Under the pieces are notes generated by a model. That model saw only the letters and a list, made by a program, of their open reading frames with translations. It was not told the DNA's origin and did not search any database. Shown here one piece after another: positions 31,711 through 40,718 of a stretch of DNA of 64,000 nucleotides. The position numbers and the translations under genes are program-made. The DNA is taken from contig NZ_MLJJ01000013.1 in assembly GCF_002095575.1 (NCBI RefSeq), forward strand, positions 55,795-119,794, written 5' to 3'. Position 1 is the first letter of the stretch; each line of letters opens with the position of its first letter. This stretch comes from Pantoea septica. GTDB lineage: Bacteria > Pseudomonadota > Gammaproteobacteria > Enterobacterales > Enterobacteriaceae.

Positions 31711-33279
31711 ATGCTCGACACAAATTTAAAAACCCAGCTCAAGGCCTACCTTGAGAAATTAACCAAGCCTGTTGAGTTGATCGCCACCCTGGACGATGGC
31801 GCCAAATCAGCGGAAATTCGCGATTTGCTGGCGGATATCGCAAGCCTGTCTGAAAAAGTCAGCTTCCGCGAAGAGAACGATCGTCCGGTGCGGAAACCCT
31901 CTTTTCTGATCGCCAACCCTGGCTCGCACAGCGGCCCGCGCTTTGCCGGTTCGCCGATGGGTCACGAATTCACCTCGCTGGTGCTGGCGCTGCTGCAGAC
32001 CGGCGGGCATCCGTCGAAAGAGACGCAGAGCCTGCTTGACCAGGTGGCGTCGCTGGATAGCGACCTGCATTTCGAAACTTACTACTCGCTGTCATGCCAC
32101 AACTGCCCTGACGTCGTGCAGGCGCTGAACCTGATGGCGATTATCAACCCGCGCGTCTCGCACACGGCGATTGACGGCGGCATGTTCCAGAATGAAATTA
32201 CCGAGCGCAACGTGATGGGCGTGCCGGCGGTTTACCTGAACGGCAAAGAGTTCGGTCAGGGCCGCATGAGCCTTGCTGAGATCGTCGGCAAGGTCGACAC
32301 CAACGCCGAAAAGCGCGCGGCGGAAGAGCTGAACAAGCGCGACGCCTATGAAGTGCTGATCGTCGGCAGCGGCCCGGCAGGCGCGGCGGCGGCGATCTAC
32401 TCGGCGCGTAAAGGCATCCGTACCGGCCTGATGGGCGAGCGTTTCGGCGGCCAGGTGCTCGACACCGTCGATATTGAAAACTACATTTCCGTGCAGAAAA
32501 CCGAAGGCGCTAAGCTGGCCGGCTCGCTGCGCGCCCACGTTGACGACTATGACGTTGACGTGATCGATACCCAGAGCGCTATCAAGCTGATCCCGGCGGC
32601 GAAAGAGGGCGGTTTGCACGCGATTGAAACGGCCTCTGGCGCCGTGCTGAAATCACGCAGCATCATCATTGCCACCGGCGCGCGCTGGCGCAACATGGGC
32701 GTGCCTGGCGAAGATCAGTATCGCACCAAAGGCGTCACCTACTGCCCACACTGCGACGGTCCGCTGTTTAAAGGCAAACGCGTTGCGGTCATCGGCGGCG
32801 GCAACTCCGGCGTTGAGGCGGCAATCGATCTGGCGGGCATCGTCGAGCACGTGACCCTGCTGGAGTTCGCTGGCGAAATGCGCGCCGATCAGGTGCTGCA
32901 GAACAAGCTGCGTAGCCTGAAAAACGTCGATGTGATCCTGAACGCGCAGACCACGGAAGTGAAAGGCGACGGCAGCAAAGTGACCGGCCTGGCCTATATC
33001 GATCGCAACAACCAGACGGCGCACGACATCGCGCTGAGCGGTATTTTCGTGCAGATCGGTCTGCTGCCGAACACCACCTGGCTGGAAGGCGCGGTAGAGC
33101 GCAACAAAATGGGCGAGATCCTGATTGACGCGAAATGCGAAACCAGCCTGAAAGGCGTTTTCGCGGCGGGCGACTGCACCACGGTGCCCTATAAGCAGAT
33201 CATCATCGCCAGCGGCGAAGGCGCGAAAGCCTCACTGAGCGCTTTCGACTACCTGATCCGCACCAAACCGGCTGAATAA
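31711..33279 (+). CDS. ahpF: Alkyl hydroperoxide reductase flavoprotein AhpF
   Basis: 522 aa. N-terminal double thioredoxin fold with redox pair SCHNCPDVV (about C129/C132), then an FAD/NAD(P) thioredoxin-reductase-like part: FAD site [19 protein letters not shown], redox pair [13 protein letters not shown] site [14 protein letters not shown], and C-terminal FAADGDC-like [15 protein letters not shown]. It passes electrons from NADH to AhpC. It lies 71 bases after ahpC with an ACAGGA site, in the same operon. Confidence 0.97.
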   Translation: MLDTNLKTQLKAYLEKLTKPVELIATLDDGAKSAEIRDLLADIASLSEKVSFREENDRPVRKPSFLIANPGSHSGPRFAGSPMGHEFTSLVLALLQTGGHPSKETQSLLDQVASLDSDLHFETYYSLSCHNCPDVVQALNLMAIINPRVSHTAIDGGMFQNEITERNVMGVPAVYLNGKEFGQGRMSLAEIVGKVDTNAEKRAAEELNKRDAYEVLIVGSGPAGAAAAIYSARKGIRTGLMGERFGGQVLDTVDIENYISVQKTEGAKLAGSLRAHVDDYDVDVIDTQSAIKLIPAAKEGGLHAIETASGAVLKSRSIIIATGARWRNMGVPGEDQYRTKGVTYCPHCDGPLFKGKRVAVIGGGNSGVEAAIDLAGIVEHVTLLEFAGEMRADQVLQNKLRSLKNVDVILNAQTTEVKGDGSKVTGLAYIDRNNQTAHDIALSGIFVQIGLLPNTTWLEGAVERNKMGEILIDAKCETSLKGVFAAGDCTTVPYKQIIIASGEGAKASLSAFDYLIRTKPAE

Positions 33280-33301
33280 CGTTTTGCGATAGCCACGCAA
33301 C

Positions 33302-33333
33302 GGCCCCGGGACCTCTGTCTCGGGGCTTTTTTT
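33302..33333 (+). terminator. Rho-independent terminator of ahpCF
   Basis: Stem GGCCCCGGGA / TCTCGGGGCT followed by eight T residues. The T run touches the stop codon of the convergent AEC gene. Confidence 0.93.
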
Positions 33334-34292
33334 TAATAGCCCGCCCACGACATCAGCATCATCCACACCGGCGTTGTTACCGCCGCGAATAGCGTAGAAA
33401 ACAGCATGCTTGACGCCGCCGGGCCGGTCAGCACGTTGAACTTCTGCGACATCAGGTAGACGTTGACGCCTACCGCCATCGAACCGAGCAGCACCACCAC
33501 CCGGCTCTCCAGCGGCGGCAGATGCACCAGCCAGGCGATCGCCCAGATGGTCATCGGCTGCAAAATCAGCTTAAGCAAGCAGATGGTGTAGCTTTCGCGC
33601 AGCCCGTCGCGTACGCGATAGTGCGCCAGGCTCATGCCGAGCGTCACCAGCGAGAGCGGCGCGGCGATAGAGCCGAGCATGCGCAGCGGTTCGGCGGCGA
33701 TGGTGGGCAGCGGCTGTTTTAAAAAGCTCCAGGCGGTGCCGCTGAGGATGCCGATAATCAGCGGATTCTTCGCCACGCTGAGAAGGGTATGGCCGATGCC
33801 TGTCAGCGAGAAGCTGCCCTGTTTCGCCCACTCCACGGAGAGCGTCAGCAGCGTCCAGAGGATCAGGCTGTTGAACACCAGCACCAGCGCCACCGACGGC
33901 AGCGCCTGCGGGCCGAGCAGCACCGTCGCCACAGGAATGCCGAGCATCACGTTGTTGGAGAAGATGCCGCCCAACGCGAAAACCGTGCCCGCGACGCCGT
34001 CGAGCCTGAACAGCCGCGTCCCCAGGAAACGGCCGAGCATAAACATCAGTAAGCAGCTGCCGAAAAAGGCCAGCAGCAGCCGCACATCCACCGGCGGGCT
34101 TTTGTAGAAGTCGCTCATCACGCGGAACAGCATGCAGGGCAGGGCGACGTTAAAGACAAAGCGGTTCATGCCTTCGCTGATGGTCAGCGGCCATTTACCG
34201 ACGCGCGTCAGGGCATAGCCAAGGAAAATCAAAATAAACAGCGGAGCGGAAAGGTAAATCTGATGGGTAAGGGTATCAAGCAAGCCAGGCAT
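33333..34292 (-). CDS. AEC (auxin efflux carrier) family transporter
   Basis: 319 aa from MPGLLDTLTHQIYLS; an in-frame ATG at 34322 would add ten residues, and neither has a strong ribosome binding site. About ten membrane segments in two five-helix halves. Family marks are NRFVFNVALPCMLF in the first half, GIFSNNVMLGIPVATVLLG, and the C-terminal mirror SQKFNVLTGPAASSMLFSTL. AEC carriers move organic acids or amino acids such as malate or malonate. No regulator or enzyme gene is beside it to point to a substrate. Confidence 0.85.
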   Translation of the reverse strand: MPGLLDTLTHQIYLSAPLFILIFLGYALTRVGKWPLTISEGMNRFVFNVALPCMLFRVMSDFYKSPPVDVRLLLAFFGSCLLMFMLGRFLGTRLFRLDGVAGTVFALGGIFSNNVMLGIPVATVLLGPQALPSVALVLVFNSLILWTLLTLSVEWAKQGSFSLTGIGHTLLSVAKNPLIIGILSGTAWSFLKQPLPTIAAEPLRMLGSIAAPLSLVTLGMSLAHYRVRDGLRESYTICLLKLILQPMTIWAIAWLVHLPPLESRVVVLLGSMAVGVNVYLMSQKFNVLTGPAASSMLFSTLFAAVTTPVWMMLMSWAGY

Positions 34293-34368
34293 AGCGCGTC
34301 TGTTGTCGGCATCAGGTAACATCAGCCTAACATGTTGTTGCGAAAAGCGTCACCCGTCAGCGCATTGT

Positions 34369-34566
34369 CTAGCCTAGCCAGCGTCGCGCCTGCGCGTCGC
34401 TGATATCGCGATAATAGACGCGGTACAGCGTCTGGTCGCAGCTTCGGCAGCGGGCAGTAATATGAGTGGAAAAATAGCTTCTGCCATTCGGGGCGATGGC
34501 GTTGGCGCGAGTAATTACAACATCCTGCCAGTGGTGCCAGTGCGGGATAAGCGAGAGCAGTTTCAT
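34369..34566 (-). CDS. Small uncharacterised protein with CxxC
   Basis: 65 aa. Support: AGAGGA six bases before the ATG, GC-rich codon use like the chromosome rather than the AT-rich block to its right, and a compact CRSCDQTLYRVYYR segment with one CxxC that could bind metal. It ends with DISDAQARRWLG. It lies upstream of the AEC gene on the same strand, across a 76-base gap. No family was recognised. Short length keeps confidence moderate. Confidence 0.55.
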   Translation of the reverse strand: MKLLSLIPHWHHWQDVVITRANAIAPNGRSYFSTHITARCRSCDQTLYRVYYRDISDAQARRWLG

Positions 34567-34752
34567 CAGGTTCCTCTGAAACGGATAGCCAGGATTAAAC
34601 AGCAGGTTTGCGGGCCCGGAGCATTAGGCTCGTTTTTCAGCCGCCACTGGTTGATCGAGATCATGCCGCATCGCGCTAACTGGTAATACCTCTTAAGAGG
34701 TAGTCGCGTAGCCTTCGCTCGCTGCCTCTCCTGTACTGCTGGCGTAACATTC

Positions 34753-34815
34753 GACTCGGGGTGCCCTTCTTTGTGAAGGCCGAGAAACCTGATTTGGATA
34801 ATGCCAGCGTAGGGG
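34753..34815 (+). other. Broken TPP riboswitch (left copy)
   Basis: Matches the intact thiM riboswitch at 38154 over GACTCGGGGTGCCCTTCT..GTGAAGG, CTGATTTGGATAATGCCAGC and GTAGGG. It has an 11-base deletion that removes the TACCC strand of helix P2, CCGAGA in place of the ligand-binding CTGAGA, and no P1 partner on its right. No thiamine gene follows. It cannot fold the normal aptamer, so it is read as a relic. Confidence 0.85.
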
Positions 34816-35079
34816 GCCGAAATTCGGCCTACTTATCATGAGATTGGCTCTCTCTTTTTCCGTGTGCGATGCCCTTGAGGTGCAAAAAGGATGTGATCAT
34901 GGGGTACAGAACTCTTCAACCTTAAATGATCGAAACGCCATGGCACCACCCAGACGATAATAATGGGGGAGAGAGCCTGCGAAAAGTTTCGGCTGGATGC
35001 CTATAAAGCTCATCAGAATGATTGCTTGCACAATCAGTGATTAGGAAAACATATTTTGAGCGATAAAAGACGATACAAT
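34816..35079. other. AT-rich non-coding left part of the accessory block
   Basis: No convincing gene. A small palindrome GGCCGAAATTCGGCC touches the riboswitch relic (about 34815-34829). GGCTCTCTC (34846-34854) and GAGAGAGCC (34969-34977) form inverted arms 114 bases apart, possibly the ends of a small degraded element. A 38-bp Tn3-type end was looked for here and not found. Confidence 0.5.
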
Positions 35080-35394
35080 ATGAAAATTAGTGATGAGGCT
35101 TTGTTGAGTTCTGGTTTTACACCATCTGACTTGCAGAGGATAAAAAAACAATGTTGAAAGCTATGGTGGCATGTTAAGTGGGGCGATTCAGGACTGGCTA
35201 GTTGATTCAGAATAGTTCTTTGGGTCTTTAACACTTTTATAGAAATATTTCTCTGAGTAATTATTTCAAATGAAATAGAATATATCATATCAACTGTGAT
35301 TGGTTTATCTATAGCAATGTTGATTGCTGTTATTGTTCAACCGCCAGTCCTTTCTTACAAATCCTGGCGGTTCTGGAGAAAATACAGGAGTTAA
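35080..35394 (+). pseudogene. Frameshifted small membrane-protein gene
   Basis: Reading starts MKISDEALLSSGFTPSDLQR. One extra A in the A7 run at 35142-35148 breaks the frame; skipping it restores RIKNNVESYGGMLSGAIQDW. A second shift near 35205 is needed to reach IVLWVFNTFIEIF, a TGA follows at about 35255, and the frame then continues with a hydrophobic segment TVIGLSIAMLIAVIVQPP and ends YKSWRFWRKYRS. The pieces look like one roughly 100-aa protein with a soluble head and membrane helices, now decayed by at least two frameshifts and one stop. It faces the adjacent cassette genes. I recall similar small enterobacterial proteins but cannot name the family. Confidence 0.65.
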
Positions 35395-35439
35395 TGAGTC
35401 GGTGCTTCGGTGGAAAACAGGTCAAAAATAACTTTAGCC

Positions 35440-35727
35440 TTACCTGATGAAGAAAAAAAGGAATGCCAATGCTGTCATGATTCCTGTTACCCCTTTCCAT
35501 TTTTGAGATTTTTCAAAGTAAAAAAAGATCATCTGGGATATGAATATAAATAACAGCATTAGTCCACCAAAAACTTTCCCATTATCACTGCTATTATTTA
35601 GTGAACCTTTAGGAATCGCCTGATCCATATCGTATACAACATCATATTTATCAACCATAGATAAATAAATTAATATCATGCACAGTATATAAAACAGGAT
35701 AAATATAACTCTAATAATCTTATTCAT
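35440..35727 (-). CDS. Three-segment membrane protein, putative immunity protein
   Basis: 95 aa. Three hydrophobic segments: about residues 4-23 (IRVIFILFYILCMILIYLSM), 51-70 (VFGGLMLLFIFISQMIFFYF) and 79-94 (VTGIMTALAFLFFFIR). The loop after segment one (YDVVYDMDQAIPKGSLNNSS) would face the periplasm if the N terminus is inside. The gene begins 15 bases after the lysozyme-like gene, with AGGGG in the gap, so the two are coupled. The arrangement of a cell-wall enzyme followed by a small membrane protein resembles effector/immunity pairs. That role is inference; no family was recognised. Codon use is AT-rich. Confidence 0.7.
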   Translation of the reverse strand: MNKIIRVIFILFYILCMILIYLSMVDKYDVVYDMDQAIPKGSLNNSSDNGKVFGGLMLLFIFISQMIFFYFEKSQKWKGVTGIMTALAFLFFFIR

Positions 35728-35742
35728 GCTGCTATGCCCCTG

Positions 35743-36411
35743 TTACCAGACCAGTTTATTAAAGTATTGCCAGTTTTTCACAATAAAATCACCATATCGC
35801 GTATCTTTTTTGATACTTTCAAGGGTTGGATTTGTGCCCCGGTTATATCTGGCACCAATAATTTTTACATCATTCATACTGAGCCGGGATGATAATTTGT
35901 CATAGTCGGCAAGCTGGCGTAAGTGCATAGCCGCGAGGTTGATATTGTAGGTGTCTTTTTCAAGGCACAGCGACAGTGAGCGAAGTTCTGATGTGCTCAT
36001 ATGATCTGCATTAAGGCCCATAGTTTTAGCGGCTGTACGCAGTTGCATACTAACAAATCCAAATGAGGTTTTAGCCGGTGGAGAGGTTATAGTGAAATTA
36101 CGGTCAATACAGGCTGGCCCGCTCCAGTCGATGGCACGGACCTCAAAAGCAAAACGATCTATAATATTTGGATCACCACCTACCTCAATCCAGCAGACAC
36201 CAGCCAGTAACTCTGGGGGAAGTTTATAGCGAAGAGCAGCCGATCTAATAAGATAACTATGTTTTTTGACCCAGGCGTCTTTAAAACCTCTGGCATAGGC
36301 TCTTCCGCCGCCTAATTTTTCAGGAAGGACTTTCCAGCGCAATACATCAAGAAATGTCCATGAAGGTGATTTTGTCATCACCCTGCATTGTTTAAAGTTA
36401 CGCATATCCAT
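35743..36411 (-). CDS. Lysozyme/lytic transglycosylase-like protein, putative cell-wall effector
   Basis: 222 aa from the ATG with GGAGG nine bases upstream. No signal peptide or membrane segment. The middle and C-terminal parts follow the soluble lytic transglycosylase pattern: LPPELLAGVCWIEVGG with the candidate catalytic Glu (about residue 77), FGFVSMQLRTAAKTMG in the place of the GLMQ..TA motif, NINLAAMHLRQLADY, and GARYNRGTNPTLE in the place of AYNxG. The N-terminal 60 residues (WKVLPEKLGGGRAYARGFKDAW) may be a recognition or trafficking part. Lack of a signal peptide suggests delivery by another route. It is probably cotranscribed with the membrane protein at 35440. Fold assignment is by motif only. 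Confidence 0.68.
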   Translation of the reverse strand: MDMRNFKQCRVMTKSPSWTFLDVLRWKVLPEKLGGGRAYARGFKDAWVKKHSYLIRSAALRYKLPPELLAGVCWIEVGGDPNIIDRFAFEVRAIDWSGPACIDRNFTITSPPAKTSFGFVSMQLRTAAKTMGLNADHMSTSELRSLSLCLEKDTYNINLAAMHLRQLADYDKLSSRLSMNDVKIIGARYNRGTNPTLESIKKDTRYGDFIVKNWQYFNKLVW

Positions 36412-36523
36412 ATATATAAACCTCCATTATTTTTTAATAGCGCTCAATTAAACTAAAGAATCACGTTAAAAATTTTCCCATGAAAATTCCCAAAAAATAT
36501 AAAGCCTGCTTACCACTCTTCTT

Positions 36524-36769
36524 TTATTTATCTGAAAAATCAGTCCGCACGCATATTTTATGCGACATATGAGATCCCTCAGTAATACAAAACATGTGCT
36601 TTGTTGTTATAATTCTGAGGTTTTTGTGGCTGCTACTTGTATTTAAAGGAATACCGTTTATTTCATCCCCAACGCTTAACGCACCAAAAGGTGCATCACT
36701 CTTAAAATGACCAGCCACACAGTCGCTCATATCTGGTTCATAGATTTCGAGATGATATTGCGTTTTCAT
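36524..36769 (-). CDS. Small protein of unknown function in the cassette
   Basis: 81 aa. AAGGAAA lies before the ATG. It starts MKTQYHLEIYEPDMSDCV and contains DAPFGALSVGDEINGIPLN and the C-terminal MSHKICVRTDFSDK. The pattern looks like a compact beta-rich domain. I recall similar short proteins in enterobacterial accessory loci near secreted-toxin genes, but cannot name a family. It is first of three genes on this strand, 112 bases before the lysozyme-like gene. AT-rich codon use is shared by all three. Confidence 0.62.
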   Translation of the reverse strand: MKTQYHLEIYEPDMSDCVAGHFKSDAPFGALSVGDEINGIPLNTSSSHKNLRIITTKHMFCITEGSHMSHKICVRTDFSDK

Positions 36770-36807
36770 GATTATTTCCTTGTGTATTAAGTTAAACGCT
36801 GAAGGTT

Positions 36808-37467
<660 letters not shown>

Positions 37468-37470
<3 letters not shown>

Positions 37471-37545
37471 CACGCTGGCGAACTGGTGACCAAAGGACAT
37501 CTGAGACCGTTAAAAGAGGCGTTTGAAGAAGAAAGCGTTGCTTAA
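37468..37545 (+). pseudogene. tnpA: tnpA C-terminal tail (Tn3-family transposase)
   Basis: Open frame of 25 codons (...GELVTKGHLRPLKEAFEE and so on to ESVA) whose TAA lies inside the terminal repeat, as expected for tnpA of compact Tn3 elements. The rest of the roughly 1000-codon gene is missing. Identity as tnpA rests on its position against the repeat and opposite tnpR. Confidence 0.65.
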
Positions 37546-37578
37546 CGTGAGTTTTTGTTCCACTGAGCGTCAGATCCC
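37541..37578 (+). repeat. Tn3-type 38-bp terminal inverted repeat
   Basis: Read inward on the minus strand it begins GGGATCTGACGCTCAGTGGA and ends ACTCACGTTAAG. Against the remembered Tn3 end it differs at two of 38 positions (4 and 23). The outer end faces right, so transposon DNA lies to the left and target DNA starts at 37579. Confidence 0.9.
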
Positions 37579-37731
37579 TGGTAAAGCTTTGGCGGCGTCG
37601 GGTACCAGCAGGCGTGCGGCACCTGCTTTCCAGCTCAGAAAGACCAGGCTAGTTGCAGCATGCTCCGTGTCCCAATAGTTGGTTTGCTTTATCGACTGTC
37701 CTTCATTCCCAATAATAATCTTGTTATTCAT
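37570..37731 (-). pseudogene. Gene start truncated by the Tn3 end
   Basis: 53 codons: MNNKIIIGNEGQSIKQTNYW..., with AGGAAAG five bases before the ATG. After about 50 codons the frame runs into the Tn3 repeat and stops at a TGA inside it. A good start plus an end created by the transposon mean the original gene was longer and was cut by insertion. The family was not identified. Confidence 0.65.
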
Positions 37732-37797
37732 ATTACTTTCCTGTAATTAACTGTTCAGATAGACATTATTTACGACTCAAACTGACAGATCCTTCCT

Positions 37798-37911
37798 GTG
37801 TTCGGACTTAATTTTACATCTGGAGAGCGGTATAAGTTCGCGTATGACGTCCAAACCGATAAATTAAGGTCACATTTAGTCACTGCTGAATTTGCTTATC
37901 CAGAAGAATAA
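37798..37911 (+). pseudogene. Orphan gene tail
   Basis: A 37-codon frame ending FAYPEE before TAA, containing NFTSGERYKFAYDVQTDKLR. It has a protein-like composition but no credible start or ribosome binding site; the frame is closed upstream by a TGA at 37783. It may be the 3' end of a deleted gene. Confidence 0.35.
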
Positions 37912-38153
37912 GGGAGTAAACTGTTCCCTGTTTAACTTCTACGCGCGTATGTAAACAAGCAAGGCTTACAGTTGCTACCTTTTATCGCTGGTATGCTTGT
38001 TGGTTGTTATATAACCGCCGTTCATACACTCAGGAAGGTACATTCTGAGGTACAAGGCGGGGTACAGCGTAAAGAAGCGATAACCGGAAGGGCGAACTTG
38101 AATCCGTAAGCCACTTCCCCTAATCTGCCAGCGAGTAACCTGTTTTGTACTCA
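37912..38153. other. Non-coding stretch before the thiM riboswitch
   Basis: No gene seen. It forms the right end of the accessory block and should contain the thiMD promoter. Candidate elements are TTGTTGG and TTATATAA near 37998-38022, which is far upstream, so the start point is uncertain. Confidence 0.4.
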
Positions 38154-38233
38154 TGACTCGGGGTGCCCTTCTGCGTGAAGGCTGAGAAATACCCGTATTA
38201 CCTGATCTGGATAATGCCAGCGTAGGGAAGTCA
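38154..38233 (+). promoter_or_regulatory. TPP riboswitch (THI element) of thiMD
   Basis: P1 TGACT / AGTCA, P2 CGGGGT / ACCCG, P3 CCTTCTGCGTGAAGG, ligand-binding CTGAGA, and CCTGATCTGGATAATGCCAG with GCGTAGGG are all present. It closely matches the E. coli thiM riboswitch. When thiamine pyrophosphate binds it should mask the thiM ribosome binding site. The region 38234-38279 is the expression platform with GGGAG before the ATG. Confidence 0.95.
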
Positions 38234-38279
38234 GATGCCTGACCGCATTCGCCTTCTTGTTCGCCGGTTGGGAGTTATA

Positions 38280-39074
38280 ATGATCCGCCAACCTCAACGC
38301 TTTTCCGACGCGCACTTCGCGCCCGTTCTCGCCCGCTTCGTTCAGCGCCAGCCGCTGGTGCACTGCATGACCAACGACGTCGTGCAGAACGTCACCGCCA
38401 ACGTCTTGCTGGCGCTCGACGCCTCGCCCGCTATGGTGATCGATCCCGATGAGGCTGCGCAGTTCGCCGCCGTGGCCGACGCCTTGCTGATCAACGTCGG
38501 CACGCTGACGCGCGATCGCCGCGACGCCATGCTGGCGGCGGTGCAGGCCGCCGACGCGGCGCAAAAGCCCTGGGTGCTCGATCCGGTCGCGGTCGGCGCG
38601 CTGCGCCTGCGCACTGAGTTCTGCCAGCAGCTTCTTGCGCTGCGGCCTGCCGCCGTGCGCGGCAACGCCTCTGAAATTCTCGCGCTGGCGCAGCAGGGCG
38701 CAGGCGGACGCGGCGTGGATACGCAGCACCAGTCGGAGGCGGCGCTGGAGGCGGCGCGCGGGCTGGCGCGGCAATACCAGACGCTGGTGGCGATCAGCGG
38801 CGAGGTGGACTATGTCACCGACGGCGCCGAGACGCTGAGCGTACCCGGCGGCAGCGCGCTGATGACGCGCGTGGTCGGCACCGGCTGCGCGCTCTCCGCC
38901 GTGGTGGCCGCCTTTTGCAGCCTGCCTGGCGACCGGCTGAGCAACGTCGCCAGCGCCTGCCGCGTCATGGCGCTGGCGGGCGAACGCGCCGCCGCGCAGA
39001 AAGCCGCGCCCGGCAGCTTCGCCGCGCTGTTTATCGACGCACTGTGGCAGCTGGCTCAGGAGGCGCGCGCATGA
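38280..39074 (+). CDS. thiM: Hydroxyethylthiazole kinase
   Basis: 264 aa from [13 protein letters not shown], five bases after GGAG; the open frame to 38235 is leader. It phosphorylates the thiazole alcohol salvaged for thiamine synthesis. Ribokinase-fold family: [30 protein letters not shown] and the C-terminal [15 protein letters not shown] (ATP/anion hole with catalytic Cys) are conserved. Controlled by the riboswitch upstream. The stop overlaps the thiD start in ATGA. Confidence 0.96.
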   Translation: MIRQPQRFSDAHFAPVLARFVQRQPLVHCMTNDVVQNVTANVLLALDASPAMVIDPDEAAQFAAVADALLINVGTLTRDRRDAMLAAVQAADAAQKPWVLDPVAVGALRLRTEFCQQLLALRPAAVRGNASEILALAQQGAGGRGVDTQHQSEAALEAARGLARQYQTLVAISGEVDYVTDGAETLSVPGGSALMTRVVGTGCALSAVVAAFCSLPGDRLSNVASACRVMALAGERAAAQKAAPGSFAALFIDALWQLAQEARA

Positions 39075-39871
39075 AGCGTATCAACGCTCTGACCATTGCC
39101 GGCACCGATCCCAGCGGCGGCGCCGGCATCCAGGCCGATCTCAAGGCTTTTTCGGCGCTCGGCGCCTATGGCACCAGCGTGATTACCGCGCTGGTGGCGC
39201 AAAATACCCGCGGCGTGCAGTCGGTTTATCGCATTGAGCCAGACTTCGTAGGCGCGCAGCTCGATTCGGTACTCAGCGACGTGCGCATCGACGCGGCGAA
39301 AATCGGCATGCTCTCGGAAACCGCCATCGTGCAGATCGTGGCGGAAAAGCTGAAAAGAGCCGACATCCCTTTCGTGGTGCTGGATACGGTGATGGTGGCG
39401 AAAAGCGGCGATCCCTTGCTCTCGCCTGACGCTATCGCCAGCGTGCGCGAGCTGCTGCTGCCGCAGGTGTCGTTAATTACGCCCAATCTGCCGGAGGCGG
39501 CGGCGCTGCTGGAGCGCGCGCCAGCGCGCAGCGAAGAGGCGATGCTGGAGCAGGGCGAAGCGCTGCTGGCGCTCGGCTGCCAGGCAGTGTTGATGAAAGG
39601 CGGCCATCTCAGCGACAGCGAAAGTCCCGACTGGCTCATCACCCGCGAAGGCGCAGAGCGCTTTACCGCGCCGCGCATCAATACGCGCCATACCCACGGC
39701 ACCGGCTGTTCGCTTTCCGCCGCGCTGGCGGCGCTGCGCCCGCGGCATAGCAGCTGGTCGCAAACGCTGCGCGAGGCGAAAGCCTGGCTGCAGCAGGCGC
39801 TGATGCAGGCCGATACGCTGGAGGTAGGCAAGGGAATTGGGCCGGTGCACCATTTTCATCGCTGGTGGTAA
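39071..39871 (+). CDS. thiD: Hydroxymethylpyrimidine / phosphomethylpyrimidine kinase
   Basis: 266 aa from the ATG overlapping the thiM stop. It makes HMP-pyrophosphate in two phosphorylation steps. Motifs: [20 protein letters not shown] at the N terminus, [15 protein letters not shown], and [18 protein letters not shown] with the catalytic Cys. thiMD is the enteric salvage operon. A bidirectional stem follows at 39885. Confidence 0.96.
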   Translation: MKRINALTIAGTDPSGGAGIQADLKAFSALGAYGTSVITALVAQNTRGVQSVYRIEPDFVGAQLDSVLSDVRIDAAKIGMLSETAIVQIVAEKLKRADIPFVVLDTVMVAKSGDPLLSPDAIASVRELLLPQVSLITPNLPEAAALLERAPARSEEAMLEQGEALLALGCQAVLMKGGHLSDSESPDWLITREGAERFTAPRINTRHTHGTGCSLSAALAALRPRHSSWSQTLREAKAWLQQALMQADTLEVGKGIGPVHHFHRWW

Positions 39872-39884
39872 AGGTCAGAAACAA

Positions 39885-39914
39885 ACAAGGCCAGCAGCGC
39901 GCCGGCCTTGTTAT
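39885..39914. terminator. Bidirectional terminator between thiD and rspR
   Basis: Stem AACAAGGCC / GGCCTTGTT around an eleven-base loop that contains further GC pairing. It separates convergent thiD and rspR. Confidence 0.75.
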
Positions 39915-39931
39915 GAATGCTCAGGACGGCG

Positions 39932-40618
39932 TTATAGCGACTCAAACCACTCGCTGTTGCGCTCGGCGATCGGCGTAATCGAGAAAATCATCTCCTGCAG
40001 ATGGCGGCGCATCGCCGCTTCGGCCGCGTCGGCATCGTGGCTTTTCAGCGCCGACAGGATCTCTTCATGCTGCTCAATCAGGCTGCCTGGCGGCGAGACC
40101 TCGCTCAGCGTCAAAAAGCGCACGCGGTCCATCGCCGCTTTGATATTCTCCACCGTCTCCCATGCCAGCAGGCAGTTGATGCTTTCGGCAATCAGGCGGT
40201 GAAACTCATCGTCGAGGCTAAGAAACGCCTGGCTGTCATGGCGATCGGCGGCCATCTTCTGCAGCTGAAGGTTGTGCTCCAGCGCCATCAGCGCCACTGG
40301 CTCTATCTCCAGCGCCGCGCGGCGCACCACCGAAACCTCTACCGCTTCGCGAATAAACCGACCGTCCGCGACGCGGCGCGCGGAAATTTTACGCACGAAG
40401 GTGCCGCGCTGCGGCAACACCTGCACCAGACCCGCTTCCGCCAGCTTGATAAAGGCTTCGCGCACCGGCTGACGCGACACGTTGAACCGGGCCGACACTT
40501 CTTTCTCTGACAGCAGCGAACCCGGCTGAATGACGCAGGTCACGATATCCTTACGCAGATAACGATAAATCTGCTGGTTAACTGGTTCGCTGGTGGTGAT
40601 GGTATAGGCGATTGACAT
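39932..40618 (-). CDS. rspR: GntR/FadR-family regulator RspR (YdfH)
   Basis: 228 aa. N-terminal GntR winged HTH (about residues 15-80; LSEKEVSARFNVSRQPVREAF) and a C-terminal FCD all-helical ligand domain. Sequence and neighbours match RspR of E. coli, which represses rspAB. It is separated from ydfI by 100 bases on the same strand. A probable operator is the TACCA-N6-TTGGTA palindrome before rspA (45892-45914). Binding of a sugar acid such as mannonate or a related compound is likely but not shown. Confidence 0.88.
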   Translation of the reverse strand: MSIAYTITTSEPVNQQIYRYLRKDIVTCVIQPGSLLSEKEVSARFNVSRQPVREAFIKLAEAGLVQVLPQRGTFVRKISARRVADGRFIREAVEVSVVRRAALEIEPVALMALEHNLQLQKMAADRHDSQAFLSLDDEFHRLIAESINCLLAWETVENIKAAMDRVRFLTLSEVSPPGSLIEQHEEILSALKSHDADAAEAAMRRHLQEMIFSITPIAERNSEWFESL

Positions 40619-40718
40619 GCGGCATATCCGTATTACGGCTGGCCGCAGCCAGCCCGTTGGGAAAGTGTCAGTCTAATCAGCGCGCTGCGACTGCGCCAGC
40701 GCTTTTGATACTGAACAA

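Noticed and set aside
34846..34977. GGCTCTCTC / GAGAGAGCC arms as a complete mobile element
   Set aside because: Arms of nine bases over 130 bases, without coding content or clear target copies, are too weak to name an element.
35034..35288. 84-codon minus-strand frame in the accessory block
   Set aside because: It is antisense to the stitched pseudogene at 35080-35394, lacks a ribosome binding site and has low-complexity AT-driven composition.
34816..35440. Search for the second Tn3 terminal repeat
   Set aside because: No stretch resembling GGGGTCTGACGCTCAG was found on either strand; the 9-base arms at 34846 and 34969 do not match it.
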